The notes below the pieces were generated by a model that saw nothing but the letters and a program-made list of their open reading frames with translations, made no database searches and had not been told where the DNA came from. Below, one piece after another: positions 1-9,226 of a stretch of DNA of 64,000 nt; the stretch's first letter is position 1; every line of letters begins with the position of its first letter. This DNA is from Pseudonocardia acidicola (GTDB taxonomy: Bacteria > Actinomycetota > Actinomycetes > Mycobacteriales > Pseudonocardiaceae). The stretch is taken from assembly GCF_012911935.1 (NCBI RefSeq), contig NZ_JAAXLA010000018.1:36574-100573 (forward strand), read 5' to 3'. Position numbers and translations under genes: made by a program.

Positions 1-604
1 GGACCGGCTCGGGGATGTCCTGCGGGGCGGCCCAGCCCTTCTCCGCGTACACCCAGATGCGTTGGGTGTCGCCGACGAGCATGTTGATGACTCGGTCCAC
101 GTCGCCGATGCCCTCGATGTAGTCGTCGAGCGGCAGTGGTTGGGAGGCGCAGACGACGTCGATGTCCGGCCAACGCAGTCGGCACATCGCGTACGCGCGG
201 CGCTGCTGGTAGGGGCGCGAGATCAGCATGACGGAGCCGACGGTGAGGCCCCGGTCCTCGACGAGGGCGCGGGTGAAGTCGATGTTCTCGCCGGTGTGGG
301 TGGCTTTCGGCTCGACGAGGATCGCGCTGTCGGGGACACCGAGGGTCAACGCGTGCTCGCGGTAGTGCACGGCCTCGCCGCGGGGGAAGCGTTCGACGGT
401 GGTCGGGGCGTTGGCGCCGGAGAACACGATGGTCGGGAACAGGCCTCGATGGTACAGCTCGGCGGTGTAGGTGGCGACGCCGAGGTCGTGACTGCCGAGG
501 CCGATTCCCAGGTCGACCGGGCGCGGGTCGTGGTGCATCTGGTTGAAGTCCCACAAAGTGCCGACATAGGCCCGATACTCCTCGGGGAGCGCCACGGCGG
601 GCAT
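1..604 (-). CDS. YdcF/SanA-family (DUF218) protein, 3' end cut off
   Basis: The gene starts with ATG at 604 and runs off the left edge; 201 codons are visible. The visible part carries the DUF218 pattern: GLGSHD (residues 35-40), SGANAP (62-67), a conserved Glu at about 77, THTGEN (102-107) and SRPYQQRRA (129-137). DUF218 proteins are Rossmann-like, of poorly known function; SanA/ElyC members affect the cell envelope. This one has no N-terminal membrane segment, so it is probably cytosolic. A Shine-Dalgarno GAGGAG overlaps the stop of the GntR gene 11 bases upstream, so the two are a transcription unit. The C-terminus is not visible. Confidence 0.8.
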   Translation of the reverse strand, partial: MPAVALPEEYRAYVGTLWDFNQMHHDPRPVDLGIGLGSHDLGVATYTAELYHRGLFPTIVFSGANAPTTVERFPRGEAVHYREHALTLGVPDSAILVEPKATHTGENIDFTRALVEDRGLTVGSVMLISRPYQQRRAYAMCRLRWPDIDVVCASQPLPLDDYIEGIGDVDRVINMLVGDTQRIWVYAEKGWAAPQDIPEPV

Positions 605-615
605 GCGCGTGCTCC

Positions 616-1386
616 TCAGTCGGGGATCGCGAAGGTGTAGGACCACGAGAACCGGGACGCCGCGTGGACACCGCGGGCGAACTCGACGAGCGTGCCGTCG
701 GCGGTGTAGGTGCGCCGGTGCAGGATCATCACCGGCTCACCTGCGGGGAGCTTGAGCTGCTCGACCTCGTCCGGCGTCGGCATCCGGGCGTGGATCGACT
801 CGGTGATGTGGTCGGGTTCGAGGCCTTGCAGCGTGAGCACGGCGAAGCCGCCGCCGCGCCCGGCCGGGCCGGGGGTCGGGTCGACCAGCGGCGTGCCCTC
901 GACGTGCTGGGGCAGGTAGTAGCTGGTGAGCGTGTGTGTCGGCTGCCCGTCGTCGGTCACCAGGCGGGCCCGTTCGTAGACCGGCGCGCCCGGCTCGATG
1001 CCGAAGGCCTCCGCAACCTCAGGGTCCGCCTCGACCAGCGCGACGGTCTGGGTCTGGTCGGCTGGTGCCCACGCGCGTCCGGACGCCTCGCGGTCCGCGG
1101 CGAAGGCGACGACGTCGCCGAACTTCCACTTCCGCTTGGCGTAGCGCTCCGTGCCGAGCCGGCGCATGGGCGGCCGCTGGCGCACGACGGTGCCCCGGCG
1201 ACGGATCGGCGTCACGAGGCCCTCGGCCTCCAGGACGGCGACGGCGTTGCGGACGGTCTTGACGTTGACGTTGTGCTCGGCGGCCAACTCGTCCTGCTTG
1301 GGCAAGGTCTCGCCCGGCGCATAGCGGCCTTGCTGGATCGCGTCGCGCAGCAGCGCGGCCAGCTCGCGATACCCGGTGACTGCCAT
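616..1386 (-). CDS. GntR-family regulator with UTRA ligand domain
   Basis: Predicted 256 aa. An N-terminal winged helix (about residues 3-70; LPKQDELAAEHNVNVKTVRN is the recognition region) is followed by a UTRA-type effector domain (about 95-250). I chose ATG 1386 because the winged helix begins a few residues after it; an upstream start at 1455 would add 23 residues without conserved content. It is the first gene of a unit with the YdcF-like gene. Pairs like this are common in accessory parts of actinomycete genomes. The ligand is unknown. Family assignment is firm, target unknown. Confidence 0.85.
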   Translation of the reverse strand: MAVTGYRELAALLRDAIQQGRYAPGETLPKQDELAAEHNVNVKTVRNAVAVLEAEGLVTPIRRRGTVVRQRPPMRRLGTERYAKRKWKFGDVVAFAADREASGRAWAPADQTQTVALVEADPEVAEAFGIEPGAPVYERARLVTDDGQPTHTLTSYYLPQHVEGTPLVDPTPGPAGRGGGFAVLTLQGLEPDHITESIHARMPTPDEVEQLKLPAGEPVMILHRRTYTADGTLVEFARGVHAASRFSWSYTFAIPD

Positions 1387-1724
1387 GCCGAATAACGCTA
1401 GCGGTACCGGCGATGAGCACCCGCCTCGGATACTTAGAACCACTTCTATTGACATGAGCCGTGGCGCTTGACTTAATAGAGGTAGCCCTAATGGCGTCGC
1501 GCCAACGGGGCGGACGCCGATCGACGGAGGTGGACGAGACGACGAAGGCCCCGGCCGTCCACAGCGGACAATCCACTGTGGAGGTCGGGGCCCTCTCGCG
1601 TTCCGTACCGGTCCCGTGGATGACCCCAGATCACCCCGGGAAGGGCCGTACCCTCACAGACACCCGAACTCGGCCCGGGAAGCATTTGCGCTGGTCACGG
1701 CGCCGTTCCAGCTGGTCGCGCCGA
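1387..1724. other. Intergenic region between gntR and the acyl-CoA ligase
   Basis: 338 bases without a convincing gene. The part next to gntR is clearly richer in A/T than its surroundings (1430-1500) and holds two TTGAC words on the + strand (1448 and 1470), suggesting promoter or operator DNA for gntR. The distal part holds the hairpin at 1547-1592. Short reading frames here have the Arg/Ala/Pro-rich composition of out-of-frame DNA. Confidence 0.5.
1547..1592 (-). terminator. Strong hairpin downstream of the acyl-CoA ligase
   Basis: Left arm 1547-1564 and right arm 1576-1592 pair over about 17 bp (GGCCCCG..CCACAG with CTGTGG..CGGGGCC), with one bulge or mismatch. It lies about 130 bases after the stop of the ligase gene (1725) and has no T-run, as is usual for actinobacterial terminators. 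The direction is inferred from the neighbouring gene. Confidence 0.6.
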
Positions 1725-3302
1725 TCAGCTCGCGGCGCTCTCCCGGGCGCGCAGGTCCTTGCGCAGAATCTTGCCCGCCGCCGACTTCGGCACCTCGTCG
1801 ATGAACTCGACGACGCGGATCTTCTTGTGCGGGGCGATCCGCTCGGCGACGAAGCTCATCACCTCGTCCTCGGTCAGGTCGGCGGCGTTCTGCTGCTTCA
1901 CCACGAAGGCCTTCGGCACCTCCTCGCCCTCGGCGTCGCGCACCCCGATGACCGCCGCGTCGGCGATCTTGTCGTGGGTGAGCAGCAGCGCCTCGAGCTC
2001 GGCCGGCGGGACCTGGTAGCCCTTGTACTTGATCAGTTCCTTGACCCGGTCGACGATCGTGAAGACGCCGTCCTCGGTCACCGTCGCGACGTCACCGGTG
2101 TGCAGGTAGCCCTCGGCATCGAGGGTGGCCGCGGTGGCCTCCTCGTTGTTCAGGTAGCCGACCATCACGTTCGGGCCCTTGACCCACAGCTCGCCGCGGC
2201 CACCGGGCCCGACCTCCTCGCCGGTGTCGGGGTCGACGAGCTTGCACTCGGTGTTGGGCACCGCGAAGCCGCAGCTGTTGAGGTCGATGTCGGGGCGATC
2301 GTCGGGGATGCAGTGGCTCACCGGGGACATCTCGGTCATCCCGTAGCCCTGCAGCACCGTGCAGTTCAGCCGCTTCGCCACCGCATGCCCGAGCTCGGCG
2401 TCCAGCGGGGCGGCGCCGGAGAAGATCACGTCGATGCAGGACAGGTCGTACTGGTCGACGACGGGGTGCTTGGCCAGCGCGACCGCGACCGGCGGCGCGA
2501 TGTACACCCGCTGGACCTCGTACTCGGAGACGATCCGCAGGAACTCGACCAGGTCGAACTTCGGCATCGTGACGACGGTGGCCCGCTTGTGCAGGCCCTG
2601 GTTCATCATCACGGTCATGCCGTAGATGTGGAAGAACGGCAGCACCGCGAGGATCTTGGTGTCGGTGCCGACGTTGCCCAGCGGCTCGATCTGCGCGAGG
2701 TTCGCGATCAGGTTGCGGTGGGTCAGGACGACGCCCTTGGCCCGGCCGGTGGTGCCCGAGGAGTAGGGCAGCACGGCGGTGTCGCCGGCGGAGACCTCGA
2801 TGGCGGGCGGCTCGGCGGTGGTGCCGAGCAGGTCGCGCAGCGAGGTGTAGCCCTCCGCGCCGTCCAGTACGACGATGGCGTCGTCGGTCAGCCCGGCCTC
2901 CTTCGCGGCCGCCGTCGCCCGGTCCAGGAACGGCGAGATCGTGATCAGCAGCTTGGCTCCGGAGTCGCTCAGCTGGTGGGCCAGCTCACCCGGGGTGTAC
3001 AGCGAGTTGGCGCTGGTGACGATGGCGTTGGCCCGCAGTACACCGTGGAACGCGGCGACCCAGTAGGGCGTGTTCGGCGCGAAGATGCCGACCACCTCAC
3101 CCTTGCCGATCCCCCGCTCGGCGAGCGCCGCGGCGATCTTCTCGACCATGGCCTCCAGCTCGCCGTAGCTGATCGTGGCCCCGGAGCCGCCGTCGATCAG
3201 GGCCGGGGCTCCGGCCCGGTCGCCGAACCCGGCGGTGAACAGGAACTCGAACAGCGAGACCTCGGGGATCTCGACATCCGGGTACGGGCTGCGGATGGGC
3301 AT
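1725..3302 (-). CDS. 4-coumarate-CoA-ligase-like / fatty acyl-CoA ligase (AMP-binding)
   Basis: Predicted 525 aa adenylating enzyme: acid + ATP + CoA to acyl-CoA. The ATP-binding P-loop SSGTTGRAKG is at about residues 181-190, followed by GYGMTEMSP, the YLHTGD aspartate motif and the C-terminal PKSAAGKILRKDLR with the catalytic lysine. The order and spacing match the plant-type 4CL group of actinobacteria. I chose ATG 3302 (MPIRSPYPDVEIP) because AAGGGAG stands 8 bases before it and homologous proteins begin at this point; an ATG at 3377 would add 25 residues but has no well-spaced ribosome site. The substrate (aromatic or medium/long-chain acid) cannot be told from the sequence. Confidence 0.85.
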   Translation of the reverse strand: MPIRSPYPDVEIPEVSLFEFLFTAGFGDRAGAPALIDGGSGATISYGELEAMVEKIAAALAERGIGKGEVVGIFAPNTPYWVAAFHGVLRANAIVTSANSLYTPGELAHQLSDSGAKLLITISPFLDRATAAAKEAGLTDDAIVVLDGAEGYTSLRDLLGTTAEPPAIEVSAGDTAVLPYSSGTTGRAKGVVLTHRNLIANLAQIEPLGNVGTDTKILAVLPFFHIYGMTVMMNQGLHKRATVVTMPKFDLVEFLRIVSEYEVQRVYIAPPVAVALAKHPVVDQYDLSCIDVIFSGAAPLDAELGHAVAKRLNCTVLQGYGMTEMSPVSHCIPDDRPDIDLNSCGFAVPNTECKLVDPDTGEEVGPGGRGELWVKGPNVMVGYLNNEEATAATLDAEGYLHTGDVATVTEDGVFTIVDRVKELIKYKGYQVPPAELEALLLTHDKIADAAVIGVRDAEGEEVPKAFVVKQQNAADLTEDEVMSFVAERIAPHKKIRVVEFIDEVPKSAAGKILRKDLRARESAAS

Positions 3303-3508
3303 CGGGCGCTCCCTTGCGACTGTCACTACCGGGGATGGCGCGATCGTGGTGATCGGCACCGTAGGTGTGGCGCTCATGCTAAATCGGACAGAACCGCCTT
3401 CCGAACGAGGCCGACGGCACCAGGCAGGCGCGCACGAAGGGGACTAACGATCAGGCTGCGCGTTTGGTTCGACGGCCCCGTGGCCGCCCGGGGAACCCGG
3501 CACGCCCA

Positions 3509-3994
3509 TCAGGCGAACAGGTGCTCGAACGCCCGCAGGTTGGCCAGCGACTCCCCACGCTCGGAACGCCACGCGTACTCGCGGCGGATGGAGGTCGCGA
3601 AGCCGAGCTCGAGCAGGGTGTTGAAGTCGCCGTCGGCGGCCTCGAGTACCTGGCCGAGCACCCGGTCGAGCTCCTCGGCGTGGACGGCGTGCAGGCCGAT
3701 CCGGCCGATCAGATGGATGTCGCCGATCCGGTCCAGCGCGTAGTGCACCCCGTAGAGCCGGGCGTTGCGCTGCAGCATGAACCGGTAGACGCCCTCGTGG
3801 TTCTCGTCCGGCTGACGACAGACGAACGCCTGCACGAACAGGGTGTGGTCGCGCAGCAGCAGCCAGCACTGGGTCGACAACCGGTTCGTCCCGGGCAGCG
3901 TGACCAGGAACTGGCCCGGCTCGCGGCGCTGGTAGTCGACCTCCAGCTCACGCAGCGCGGCCTCGACCCGCGTGTCGAGCTCGTCGGTCTCCAT
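3509..3994 (-). CDS. YbjN domain-containing protein
   Basis: 161 aa, cytosolic, no membrane segment. The body matches the YbjN/type III secretion chaperone-like fold family (short alpha/beta protein; FLVTLPGTNRLSTQCWLLL and VYRFMLQRNARLYGVHYALD segments). It sits 15 bases downstream of mshA in the same direction, an arrangement kept in many actinobacteria, and the two are probably cotranscribed. A role in mycothiol metabolism is suggested only by this neighbourhood; no enzymatic motif is visible. Confidence 0.8.
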   Translation of the reverse strand: METDELDTRVEAALRELEVDYQRREPGQFLVTLPGTNRLSTQCWLLLRDHTLFVQAFVCRQPDENHEGVYRFMLQRNARLYGVHYALDRIGDIHLIGRIGLHAVHAEELDRVLGQVLEAADGDFNTLLELGFATSIRREYAWRSERGESLANLRAFEHLFA

Positions 3995-4009
3995 CCCGGG
4001 CCCCTTCCG

Positions 4010-5374
4010 TCAGCGGTCGATCATGCCCGCCAGCGCACCGCCCTGCAGCGCTGGGGCCTCTCCCGTGCTTAGCCGCTCCTGCCGGGCGACAAACTCTGCG
4101 CCCGCATCGGCGTAGGTGGCCAGCAGCGCGTCGGTGGTGCGGTCCCAGGAGAAGCCGCGCGCGTGCTCGACGGCACCGGCCCCCAGCTCGTCGCGCCGGG
4201 CCGGGACGAGCGCGACCCGGGCGAGGGCGTCGGCCCACTCGCCGGCGCCGTGGCCCGGCACGAGCAGTCCGGAGGACCCGTCGGCCACCGCGACGGGCAA
4301 CCCGCCCACCCGGGCCGCGACGACGGGCGTCCCGCAGGCCTGGGCCTCCAGCGCCACCAATCCGAACGACTCGTTGTGGCTCGGCACCGTGACGACGTCG
4401 GCGGCCCGGTACACGTCGACCAGCCCGTCGCCGGACTGCGGCGGCAGGAACCGCAGGACGCCGTCGGCCCCGCCGAGCCCCAGCGAGTCACCGAGGCTCT
4501 GCAGCGCCGTCGGTTCGGCCAGGCCGCTGCCCGACGGCCCGCCCGCGACGAGCACGACCAGCCGCGAACGCAGCGGGGGCTCACGGCGCAGCAGCTCGGC
4601 GGCCGCCCGCAGCAGCACGTCCGGGGCCTTGAGCGGCTGGATCCGCCCGACGAAGGCGAGCACCACGGCGTCCGGGGCGATGCCGAGCGCGGCCCGCGCG
4701 GCGGCCCGGTCACCGGGGCGGAACCGGTCGAGATCGACCCCGGGTGGGATGGTCACGGTCCGCCACGGGTCGGCGCCGTAGAGCTCGACGAGCTGGCGGG
4801 TCTCGATCTCGGTGTTGCCGATCAGCCGGTCGGCCTCGGCGACGACCTGGTCCTCGCCGATCACCCGGACCTTCGGTTCCGGCCGGTCACCCTCGGCCAG
4901 CGCGGCGTTCTTCACCCGGGCCAGGGTGTGCGCACTGTGCACCAGCGGCACGCCCCACCGGTCCCGGGCCAGCCAGCCGACCTGCCCGGAGAGCCAGTAG
5001 TGCGAGTGCACGACGTCGTACCAGCCGGGCTCGTGGCGGGCCTCGGCGCGCAGCACACCCGCGGTGAACGCGCACAGCTGGCTGGGCAGGTCGTCCTTGC
5101 CCAGGCCCTCGAACGGCCCGGCGGCGACGTGCCGGACGAGCACCCCGGGCACCATCTCGACCACCGGCGGCAGTTCGGACGACGTGGCGCGGGTGAAGAT
5201 CTCCACCTCGACGCCACGCTGCGCCATCCGCAGCGCGGTCTGGACGATGTAGACGTTCATGCCGCCCGCGTCGCCGGTTCCCGGCTGCTCCAACGGCGAG
5301 GTGTGGACCGACAGGACGCTCACCCGGTTCGGCAGCACCGCGTCCACGGCGCGGCCGGCACAGTCGCCGCTCAC
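4010..5374 (-). CDS. mshA: D-inositol-3-phosphate glycosyltransferase MshA
   Basis: 454 aa, GT4-type (GT-B fold) retaining glycosyltransferase. MshA joins N-acetylglucosamine from UDP-GlcNAc to 1-L-myo-inositol-1-phosphate, the first step of mycothiol synthesis. The N-terminal domain shows [19 protein letters not shown] (residues 24-42), the acceptor and diphosphate-binding loop typical of MshA, and HSHYWLSG further on. The C-terminal domain has the donor-site motif [16 protein letters not shown] near residue 333 with the E-x7-E pair. Start is GTG at 5374 with AGGAAAGG close upstream. Length equals that of the family. Presence of mshA marks the organism as a mycothiol-making actinobacterium. 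Confidence 0.95.
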   Translation of the reverse strand: MSGDCAGRAVDAVLPNRVSVLSVHTSPLEQPGTGDAGGMNVYIVQTALRMAQRGVEVEIFTRATSSELPPVVEMVPGVLVRHVAAGPFEGLGKDDLPSQLCAFTAGVLRAEARHEPGWYDVVHSHYWLSGQVGWLARDRWGVPLVHSAHTLARVKNAALAEGDRPEPKVRVIGEDQVVAEADRLIGNTEIETRQLVELYGADPWRTVTIPPGVDLDRFRPGDRAAARAALGIAPDAVVLAFVGRIQPLKAPDVLLRAAAELLRREPPLRSRLVVLVAGGPSGSGLAEPTALQSLGDSLGLGGADGVLRFLPPQSGDGLVDVYRAADVVTVPSHNESFGLVALEAQACGTPVVAARVGGLPVAVADGSSGLLVPGHGAGEWADALARVALVPARRDELGAGAVEHARGFSWDRTTDALLATYADAGAEFVARQERLSTGEAPALQGGALAGMIDR

Positions 5375-5404
5375 GAAACCTTTCCTAGCACGCGACAGAA
5401 AGGT

Positions 5405-8395
5405 TTACCCAGCAACCGGTTCGTCCGATCGGCCGAGTGCCGCTGTCGCCAGCAGCGCCCGAACCGGGTCCGAGGCGTGCCATCGTCCGTCAGCATCGTG
5501 CCAGGCCGGGACGGGTCGGCGGCCCGCTGCCGGGCGGCGCAGCTCGATCACCAGCTCGTCGTGCACGATCAGTTCCCCGGAAGGCACCTGCAGCCCCAGT
5601 GTGTGGCATGCCACCACGACCTCTGCCAGATCCGCCCAGCGCACCGTCCGGCCGGTGCCGACCACCGAGCCGGACACGACGTCGGAGGCGAGCGGCAGGT
5701 CGAGCAGATCGGCCAGCGCGCCGCTGTCCCCCGCGTCCCCGCCCGCGACCAGTTCGGCGGCGGGCAGCACGGCGGCGAGCCACGGGGCGTCGAGCACCAC
5801 CGCGTCGTCGACGCCGACCACGCTGCCGTCGAGGGCCCGGACCTGCTCCGGGGCGTCCAGCTCGGCGGGGTCGACACGCCCGCAGGCGACGGCCGCGGCC
5901 AGTTCGGCATGTGCGGCGGCGACCAGCGCGACATCCGGATGCCGCTCGGGATCGGACAGCCGGTCCAGCAGGTCGGCCGCGTCGGCGTCGTCGGTCACCC
6001 CGAACCCGGCCCGCACCCCGATCGCGGCGAGGAACGCCTCGTCCGGGCCGCCCGCGCCGTCGCCGCCGACCGGGGCCGGGTCGTAGAGCGCGGCGAGCCC
6101 GGACGCCGACGGCAGCCGCCAGCGCCCGGGGCGGTGCCCGCCGAGCCGGGCGTGCGCGGCCAGCCACCACGCCGTGTACCCGCCGTGCAGGACGGCGGCC
6201 CGGGTGTCCGGCTCACCGGCCAGCAGCCGCAGCGCGGCCGGCCAGGCGTCGTCGGCGACGAGATCGAGGTCGCGGACCGCGACGAGCCCTGCCGGCGGTT
6301 CGTCGAGCCCGTCCCACCAGAGGTCCTCGTCGTGCAGGTCGTGGTCGGGGCCGGCCGGCTCGTCGTCGACGACGACCGCGAACCCGTCCAGCACGCCGGC
6401 GGCGGTCAGTACCGACCGCGGGACCCGGTCGGCCCAGGCCGCGTCGAGCACACCGACCGGGACGTCGCCGGCGAGCAGCGGGCGCAGCGCGGCGTCGGGC
6501 AGCATCAGCTCGTCGGCGCGGGCCGGCTCGCCGTCGGTGTCGGGCAGCGCGAGCGCGCCCAGCCACGGACGCCGGGCGGCGGCCCCCGGACCGAGCTCGC
6601 CGACGAGGTCGAGCACCGCCTCGGCCAGCGGCCGCGTGTCGAGTCCGGCCTCCGCGTCGTCCACCGAACGTTCGACGGCGTCGCGCAGCGCCGGCTGGTC
6701 GAGCACCCCCACGGGATCCGCCGCGGCCGCCCCCAGCCGGGCCAGCAGCGGGTGCACGGCGTCGGCGGCGGCGATGTGCAGGCCGGGCAGCCCCAGCTCG
6801 GCGAGCCGGGCGACCGGGCCTGCCGCCTCCGCGCCGGGCAGCAGCACCGATGACGGTCCGGCCACGGTCCGCCCGTCGGCCAGCGGCACCGGAAGTCCGC
6901 GCAGCTCGTCGACCAGCCCGGGCACGGATTCCGCGGCCGGCTCCAGCGCGGTGTACACCGCCTGCCACCACCGCGCCGGGCGGCGCACCCCGAGCAGCCG
7001 GGCGACCAGCTCGTCGGCGCCCAGCCGGTGCACCCCGAGCTCGGCGAGAACGCCGGTGTGCGCGCCGGTGACCGTGTCCGGGGCGAGCAGCCCGGCGAAC
7101 GCCGGGTCACCACCGGCGAGCAGCTCCGCGAGCCCGTCGGCGCCCGGCAGATCCAGCCACTCGGCGCGGCCGGGCGCGAGCTCGGTCCCGGCCGGGTCCC
7201 CGGCACCGGGCAGCCACGCGGCGCCGCGCAGCGCGTCGAACAGCACCTCGCGCAGCCGGGCGTCGAGCTCCGAGCGAGGGAAACCGGGCTCCGGGACCAG
7301 GCCCATCCGGTCTGCGGGCGGCACCCCGCGGACCAGGTCCAGGTAGGCCGGGCCGGCCTCGGCGAGCACCCGGTCGGTGACCGGACCGCTGCGGGTGCGG
7401 CGCCGGTCGGGCTCCAGCGGGATGGTCGCGATCAGCCTGGCCGGCAGCGAGAGCCGCTCGGCGCTCGCGGTCGGGGCGTGCAGCACCTCCCCGGCGCCCG
7501 CGCGCAGCGGGCGCGGCCGTCCGGCGGTGTCCACCGGCACCGCCCAGCAGACGGTCCAGTCGAGGCGGCCGCGCAGCTCGGTGGCCTGGGCGCCGGCGGC
7601 GGCGGCGTCCAGCCGTCCGGTCCGGCGGGCCAGCAGCCAACGCTGCGGCCCGTCGGGGGCACCCTCGATGCGCGCCGCGCCGGGCCTGTCGTCGATCCGG
7701 CGCAGCACCGTGTCACCGACCGCGATCTCGACCAGGCCGGGCAGCGCGAGCAGCAGGTCCGGGGCGGCGTCCAGGGCCGCGGCCAGCAGAGCGGCCGGGT
7801 CCGCGTCCGCGCGCAGCGGCAGCCGCACCTCGGTGTCGAACCCGGTGGGCGGCGGCGCCTCGCCGGGCGCCACCGGCCAGACCAGCCGCAGCACCGGCAG
7901 CTGCCCGCCACGGCGGTCCAGTTCCTCGGCCGGCCCGGGCAACGCGCGCGCCTCCGCGGCGGTGCCGGCGGCGGAGAACCGCACCCCGGAACCGGCCCCG
8001 CTGACCACCCGGGGCTCTGCGGACACCGCCAGTACCGCGGCGAACCCGACCCCGAACCGCCCGACCGAGCCGTCCTCGTCGCGCTTCGCCGAGGCCCGCA
8101 GCGAGGCCAGCGCGGCCACCCCGGCCGCATCCAGCGGCGTCCCGGTGTTGGCCACCCGCAGCTCGCCGTCGACGACGGTGACCTGCAGCCGCCCGGGGAC
8201 CGACGCGGCCCGGGCGGCATCGGCCGCGTTCTGGGCCAGCTCGACGAACCACGCGTCGGCGTAACCGCCGAGCAGCAGGTCCTCCTCCGCGTTCGCGTCC
8301 TCCCGGAACCGGGTCGGCGAACCCGCCCACGCGTCGAGCACCGCAGCGCGCAGCGCGGCGGTGCGGTACGGGTCGGCGATCTCGGGGGCGGGCAT
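5405..8395 (-). CDS. Sacsin N-terminal ATPase-like (GHKL/Hsp90-type) protein
   Basis: 996 aa. The first 130 residues carry a GHKL ATPase: ELAQNAADA (residues 52-60) is the N-box with the Mg-binding Asn, DGELRVANTGTPLD (77-90) stands for the DxGxG loop, and GRFGVGFAA (112-120) is the lid glycine motif. This is the ATPase arrangement of Hsp90 and of sacsin repeats. The remaining 850 residues are Ala/Leu/Asp-rich without motifs I recognise. No membrane segment. The DUF3027 gene starts the same strand just upstream, a pairing common in actinobacteria. A chaperone-like role is inferred from the ATPase fold only. Confidence 0.8.
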   Translation of the reverse strand: MPAPEIADPYRTAALRAAVLDAWAGSPTRFREDANAEEDLLLGGYADAWFVELAQNAADAARAASVPGRLQVTVVDGELRVANTGTPLDAAGVAALASLRASAKRDEDGSVGRFGVGFAAVLAVSAEPRVVSGAGSGVRFSAAGTAAEARALPGPAEELDRRGGQLPVLRLVWPVAPGEAPPPTGFDTEVRLPLRADADPAALLAAALDAAPDLLLALPGLVEIAVGDTVLRRIDDRPGAARIEGAPDGPQRWLLARRTGRLDAAAAGAQATELRGRLDWTVCWAVPVDTAGRPRPLRAGAGEVLHAPTASAERLSLPARLIATIPLEPDRRRTRSGPVTDRVLAEAGPAYLDLVRGVPPADRMGLVPEPGFPRSELDARLREVLFDALRGAAWLPGAGDPAGTELAPGRAEWLDLPGADGLAELLAGGDPAFAGLLAPDTVTGAHTGVLAELGVHRLGADELVARLLGVRRPARWWQAVYTALEPAAESVPGLVDELRGLPVPLADGRTVAGPSSVLLPGAEAAGPVARLAELGLPGLHIAAADAVHPLLARLGAAAADPVGVLDQPALRDAVERSVDDAEAGLDTRPLAEAVLDLVGELGPGAAARRPWLGALALPDTDGEPARADELMLPDAALRPLLAGDVPVGVLDAAWADRVPRSVLTAAGVLDGFAVVVDDEPAGPDHDLHDEDLWWDGLDEPPAGLVAVRDLDLVADDAWPAALRLLAGEPDTRAAVLHGGYTAWWLAAHARLGGHRPGRWRLPSASGLAALYDPAPVGGDGAGGPDEAFLAAIGVRAGFGVTDDADAADLLDRLSDPERHPDVALVAAAHAELAAAVACGRVDPAELDAPEQVRALDGSVVGVDDAVVLDAPWLAAVLPAAELVAGGDAGDSGALADLLDLPLASDVVSGSVVGTGRTVRWADLAEVVVACHTLGLQVPSGELIVHDELVIELRRPAAGRRPVPAWHDADGRWHASDPVRALLATAALGRSDEPVAG

Positions 8396-8421
8396 GGGCC
8401 GGTACGCCTACGCGGTCGGGA

Positions 8422-9198
8422 TCAGGACTCGGTCGGCTCCAGGTCGACCCCGTCGTCGTAGACCAGCGGGGCCACGTGCACCGGCGAGCCGTTCTCGACC
8501 ACGACGTCGGAGTGCGCGCCGCAGCCGAACTCGACGGACACCACCGCACCGTCGGCGGGGCTGTACTCGTTGGCGCACACCCCGAAGCCCGCCCGCAGCG
8601 AACCGGCCAGGGGCAGGAAGAACGCGCAGGTCCCGCACGAGGCGGGGGCGGCCTTGGCCATGTCCGCGGCCGGGCCGTGCGGGCCGTCCTGCCAGCGCTG
8701 TGCGGCGTCCACGCGGCCACTGCGGCTGAGCACCTTGGTGCGGCCGAGGCCGATCTCGGTGGCGACCTCCTCGACGGCGGGGTCGTCGGACTGCAGATAG
8801 GCCGGGACGATGCGGTCGTCGGCGGGCGCGGGCGGCAGCAGGTCGCCGACCCCGAGGTCTCCGGGGCGGATCCGCTCCTGCCACGGCACCCAGCTCGGCG
8901 CCACCAGCGCGTCCGGTCCGGGCAGCAGCACGACCTCGCTGACCGTCACGGGCTCGCCCTCGCCCGCGCAGGCGACCGTGACGGCCCAGCGCCAGCCGCG
9001 GTACCCGCCGTGCGTGGCGGCGAAGTAGTGGGTGAGGGCGTTGGCGCTCTCCGGTCGCGCCTCGAGGTGTTCGCCCACCGACTCCTCGGCGGCTGCGGCG
9101 CCGACATCGGTGGCTGCCTCGTCGATCGCGGCGGACCGGGCCAGCGCAACCGCGGCCGCGAGCTGGCGGGGCGGGTCGAGGGTCGGAACGGCGCTCAT
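8422..9198 (-). CDS. DUF3027 domain-containing protein
   Basis: 258 aa actinobacterial protein of unknown function. Residues about 50-110 hold the DUF3027 core (HYFAATHGGYRGWRWAVTVA). The C-terminal third has CGTCAFFLPL, then a further Cys (GVCANEYSP) and FGCGAHS, four cysteines spaced like a small metal-binding site. I chose ATG 9198, placed 7 bases after CACAAT, which may be a promoter box for leaderless transcription. It is divergent from the cyclotransferase gene, with only 28 bases between the two starts. In mycobacteria the homologue lies in the same neighbourhood (MFS, DUF2771, cold-shock genes). Confidence 0.85.
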   Translation of the reverse strand: MSAVPTLDPPRQLAAAVALARSAAIDEAATDVGAAAAEESVGEHLEARPESANALTHYFAATHGGYRGWRWAVTVACAGEGEPVTVSEVVLLPGPDALVAPSWVPWQERIRPGDLGVGDLLPPAPADDRIVPAYLQSDDPAVEEVATEIGLGRTKVLSRSGRVDAAQRWQDGPHGPAADMAKAAPASCGTCAFFLPLAGSLRAGFGVCANEYSPADGAVVSVEFGCGAHSDVVVENGSPVHVAPLVYDDGVDLEPTES

Positions 9199-9226
9199 CC
9201 GAGAAATTGTGCCACTCTCGGAAACC

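Noticed and set aside
3378..3508. Longer N-terminus for the first acyl-CoA ligase from ATG 3377 and possible upstream gene
   Set aside because: The ribosome site and family alignment favour ATG 3302; the gap to YbjN shows no coding signal.
1461..3743. Long + strand open frame of 760 codons
   Set aside because: It is antisense to the acyl-CoA ligase over most of its length and has the Arg/Gly/Val/Asp-rich composition of a complementary frame in high-GC DNA. The minus strand carries the complete AMP-binding motifs.
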